Of a stretch of 64,000 bases of DNA, positions 61,933-64,000 are shown piece by piece. The notes under the pieces are model-generated. The model did no database searches. It was not told the DNA's origin and worked only from the letters and a program-made list of their open reading frames with translations. Numbering within the stretch: the first letter of the stretch is position 1; every line of letters starts with the position of its first letter. Origin of the DNA: Mesorhizobium loti. GTDB lineage: Bacteria > Pseudomonadota > Alphaproteobacteria > Rhizobiales > Rhizobiaceae. The DNA lies in assembly GCF_013170705.1 (NCBI RefSeq), contig NZ_CP033334.1, positions 4,255,501 to 4,319,500 of the forward strand, given 5' to 3'. The position numbers and the translations under genes are program-made.

Positions 61933-63350
61933 CCAGCCGTTTTTCAACCCTGCAGAACCGTGACGCACGGCCGCAGCGTCCGGCAGAATCAGCCCCGGTC
62001 GCGCATCATGCTGTCGTCATCCCGACCAGCCGAAAGGCCTTGCCGGCAAAGCCTGATATCGCACCGGCAAAGAACGCCAACAAGGTGCTCGATGCGCGCG
62101 TCCGCATTCACCGCATGCTGCTCGAGGAGATCAACCTCGTGGCGCTGGAGCGTTTGCCCAAGGAGGAGATGCGCCGGCAGGTGCATGATTTCGTTTCTGA
62201 AAAGACCCGCCAGGAGCGGATGGCGATCAACACCGTCGAATTAGAGGCGCTGGTCGACGATATCGTCGACGAGATGGTCGGCCTCGGTCCGCTCGAGCCG
62301 CTGCTCAAGGATCCGGACATCAACGACATCCTGATCAACGGTCACCAGAACTGCTTCATCGAAAAGAAGGGCAAGCTGCAGCAGGTCCATATCCCGTTCA
62401 AGGATGAGGCGCATCTGCTTAGAATCATTAACAAGATCGTCGCCGCGGTCGGCCGCCGCGTCGATGAATCGCAGCCGATGGTCGATGCGCGCATGCTTGA
62501 CGGCTCGCGCTTCAACGCGGCCATCCGCCCGGTCGGCGTCGACGGGCCGCTGGTGTCGATCCGCAAATTCTCCAAGAACAAGCTCGGCCTTCACAAGCTG
62601 GTCGAATTCGGCGCCATCACGCAGAACATGGCTGAAGTGCTGGCGGCGGCGGTTCACGCCCGCAAGACGACGATCATTTCGGGCGGCACCGGTACCGGCA
62701 AGACGACGATGCTGAACGCGCTGTCGGCCTTCATCCCCGAGGACGAGCGGTTGATCACCATCGAGGACGCGGCCGAACTTCAGCTGCAGCAGCCGCATGT
62801 CGCGCGCATGGAGACACGTCCCGCCAACATCGAGGGCCATGGCGAACTGAAGCAGCGCGATCTCGTCAAGAACGCGCTGCGCATGCGCCCAGACCGCGTC
62901 ATCCTCGGCGAGTGCCGCGGCGAGGAGGCCTTCGACATGCTGCAAGCGATGAACACCGGCCATGAGGGGTCGATGGCGACCATCCATGCCAACACGCCGC
63001 GCGATGCCATTTCGCGCCTCGAACAGATGCTGGGCATGACCGGTATGCCGATGACGGTGCAGTCGATCCGCAGCCAGATCGCCAGCGCCATCGATATCAT
63101 CGTCCAACTGACCCGGCTTTCCGACGGCAAGCGCAAGGTGACGAGCGTCGCCGAGGTAACCGGCATGGAAGGCGACGTCATCCAGATGCAGGAGATTTTC
63201 CGCTTCGTGCGCACCGGCATGGACGCCGATGGCGGGATTCTCGGCTATTACGAGGCGACCGGCATCCGGCCGCGTTTCCTGGAAGATCTGCGCGCCATGG
63301 GCATCGAGTTTCCCGGACGCTATTTCGAACCCGGCCGACCGCAGGAGTAA
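61929..63350 (+). CDS. cpaF: Tad pilus motor ATPase CpaF
   Basis: A 473-residue secretion ATPase of the GspE/TadA family that powers pilus assembly. Walker A is [12 protein letters not shown]; Walker B with flanking boxes is around [20 protein letters not shown]; the Asp and His boxes are [10 protein letters not shown] and [13 protein letters not shown]. Its ATG lies in the cpaE stop. Confidence 0.97.
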   Translation: MTSRFSTLQNRDARPQRPAESAPVAHHAVVIPTSRKALPAKPDIAPAKNANKVLDARVRIHRMLLEEINLVALERLPKEEMRRQVHDFVSEKTRQERMAINTVELEALVDDIVDEMVGLGPLEPLLKDPDINDILINGHQNCFIEKKGKLQQVHIPFKDEAHLLRIINKIVAAVGRRVDESQPMVDARMLDGSRFNAAIRPVGVDGPLVSIRKFSKNKLGLHKLVEFGAITQNMAEVLAAAVHARKTTIISGGTGTGKTTMLNALSAFIPEDERLITIEDAAELQLQQPHVARMETRPANIEGHGELKQRDLVKNALRMRPDRVILGECRGEEAFDMLQAMNTGHEGSMATIHANTPRDAISRLEQMLGMTGMPMTVQSIRSQIASAIDIIVQLTRLSDGKRKVTSVAEVTGMEGDVIQMQEIFRFVRTGMDADGGILGYYEATGIRPRFLEDLRAMGIEFPGRYFEPGRPQE

Positions 63351-63355
63351 CCAGG

Positions 63356-64000
63356 GTGTTCGACGGGCTGAGCGCGATCTATGTCGTCTATGCCGGGGCA
63401 GCAGTCACCGGCATCATGATCGCCGAGGCCTGCTATCTCCTCTACGCTGGCCGCAGCGACAAGCGCACCGCCATCAACCGGCGCATGAAGCTGCAGGAGA
63501 ACAAGATCAGCCAGGAGCAGGTGCTGATCCAGCTGCGCAAGGAACGGGGTCTCGATGCAGGCACCTCGTTGTTCTCGCCGGACCGGTTCCGTGCCCTGCG
63601 CACGCAGTCGGGCATGATCATGCCGCTGTCGAGATTCCTGATGATCACCTCGGGCGTGGCGCTGGCCATGGCCCTGGTCGCCATCTGGCATGGCTTGCCG
63701 CTTTTGATGGGGATTGTCCTGTTCGTGGTGCTGGTGCCGCTGTTGCCGGTGGTGGTGATGCGCTTCAAGCGCAAGCGCCGGCTCAAGCGCTTCGGCATGC
63801 AACTGCCGGAGGCGCTGGAGCTGATAACACGCGGCCTCAAGGCCGGTCATCCCGTGCCGGTGGCCATTGCCATGGTGTCGCGCGAGATGCCCGATCCGAT
63901 CGGCACCGAATTCGGCGTCATCGCCGATGAGGTCACCTATGGTTCCGACCTGGTCTCGGCGCTGAATTCGCTGTTCGACAGGGTCGGCCATGAGGATCTG
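63356..64000 (+). CDS. tadB: Tad inner-membrane platform protein TadB (partial)
   Basis: The first 215 residues of a TadB/GspF-like protein, cut by the window end. GTG at 63356 has GGAG nine bases upstream. A first membrane helix near the start (VYAGAAVTGIMIAEACYLLYAG), a further pair around residue 100-140 and the T2SSF cytoplasmic region (LKRFGMQLPEALELITRGLKAG) are visible. Confidence 0.92.
   Translation, partial: MFDGLSAIYVVYAGAAVTGIMIAEACYLLYAGRSDKRTAINRRMKLQENKISQEQVLIQLRKERGLDAGTSLFSPDRFRALRTQSGMIMPLSRFLMITSGVALAMALVAIWHGLPLLMGIVLFVVLVPLLPVVVMRFKRKRRLKRFGMQLPEALELITRGLKAGHPVPVAIAMVSREMPDPIGTEFGVIADEVTYGSDLVSALNSLFDRVGHEDL

Overview
The window looks like a Mesorhizobium-type alphaproteobacterium (Rhizobiales). 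It is GC-rich, and the right two thirds carry a rhizobial chromosomal backbone: map, an alanine/LL-DAP-type aminotransferase, hom, glpX, recJ, folE-hisI, thrS, parE, phaC, a Tad/Cpa pilus operon and several short interspersed intergenic palindromes. The assignment rests on protein resemblance, gene neighbourhoods and repeat style; no 16S gene is present.

Positions 1 to about 20,690 are one accessory element (genomic island or ICE). Its left part holds plasmid-like backbone genes on the minus strand (a Toprim/DUF7146 primase-like protein, a ParB/RepB/Spo0J-type protein, a DUF932 protein); the ParB and DUF932 genes share a duplicated 5' leader. Cargo follows: an auxiliary tryptophanyl-tRNA synthetase preceded by a tiny leader ORF with tandem Trp codons, an LLM-class flavin oxidoreductase, a DoxX-like membrane protein and a divergent HxlR regulator. 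After a scar made of gene fragments (the frameshifted 3' end of a dnaE2-like gene and an unidentified fragment), a plus-strand defence operon runs from 8.6 to 18.9 kb: RHH protein, C5-cytosine methyltransferase, Eco29kI-family GIY-YIG nuclease, Vsr, MORC/MutL-like GHKL ATPase, Mrr-like nuclease fused to an SF2 helicase, an unrecognised small protein, a PIN-like protein and a protein with a possible PD-(D/E)XK-like C-terminus. Three CCGCGG sites exactly 10 bp apart sit directly in front of it; CCGCGG is the Eco29kI target. The island ends with a broken DUF1016 gene, a tyrosine recombinase and a radC whose catalytic 3' end has been replaced, so radC is probably the integration target.

From 20.7 to 29 kb lie radC (truncated) and map, several small unknown or DUF genes, three TadE/TadG-like pilus genes away from the main tad operon, and a gene-poor stretch (27.5-29 kb) with a four-copy 16-bp tandem repeat and a tRNA-Glu. 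From 29.5 to 57.8 kb is ordinary backbone: DUF882/M15-like lipoprotein, phaC, aminotransferase-hom, DUF883 and Thivi_2564-like membrane proteins, glpX, DUF6434, recJ, patatin, hisI, folE, an IscU-like scaffold, LysR regulator, yidD, a chromosomal class D beta-lactamase, thrS, an acyltransferase, nitroreductase followed by a decayed flavin reductase, a CitE/MaoC pair, DUF2336, a FUSC transporter and parE. From 58.0 kb to the end is the cpaB-cpaC-small lipoprotein-cpaE-cpaF-tadB operon, with tadB cut by the window edge.

The most interesting items are the putative Trp-codon leader in front of the auxiliary trpS, the composite restriction/MORC/helicase operon with its helically phased CCGCGG repeats, and the truncation of radC by the island.
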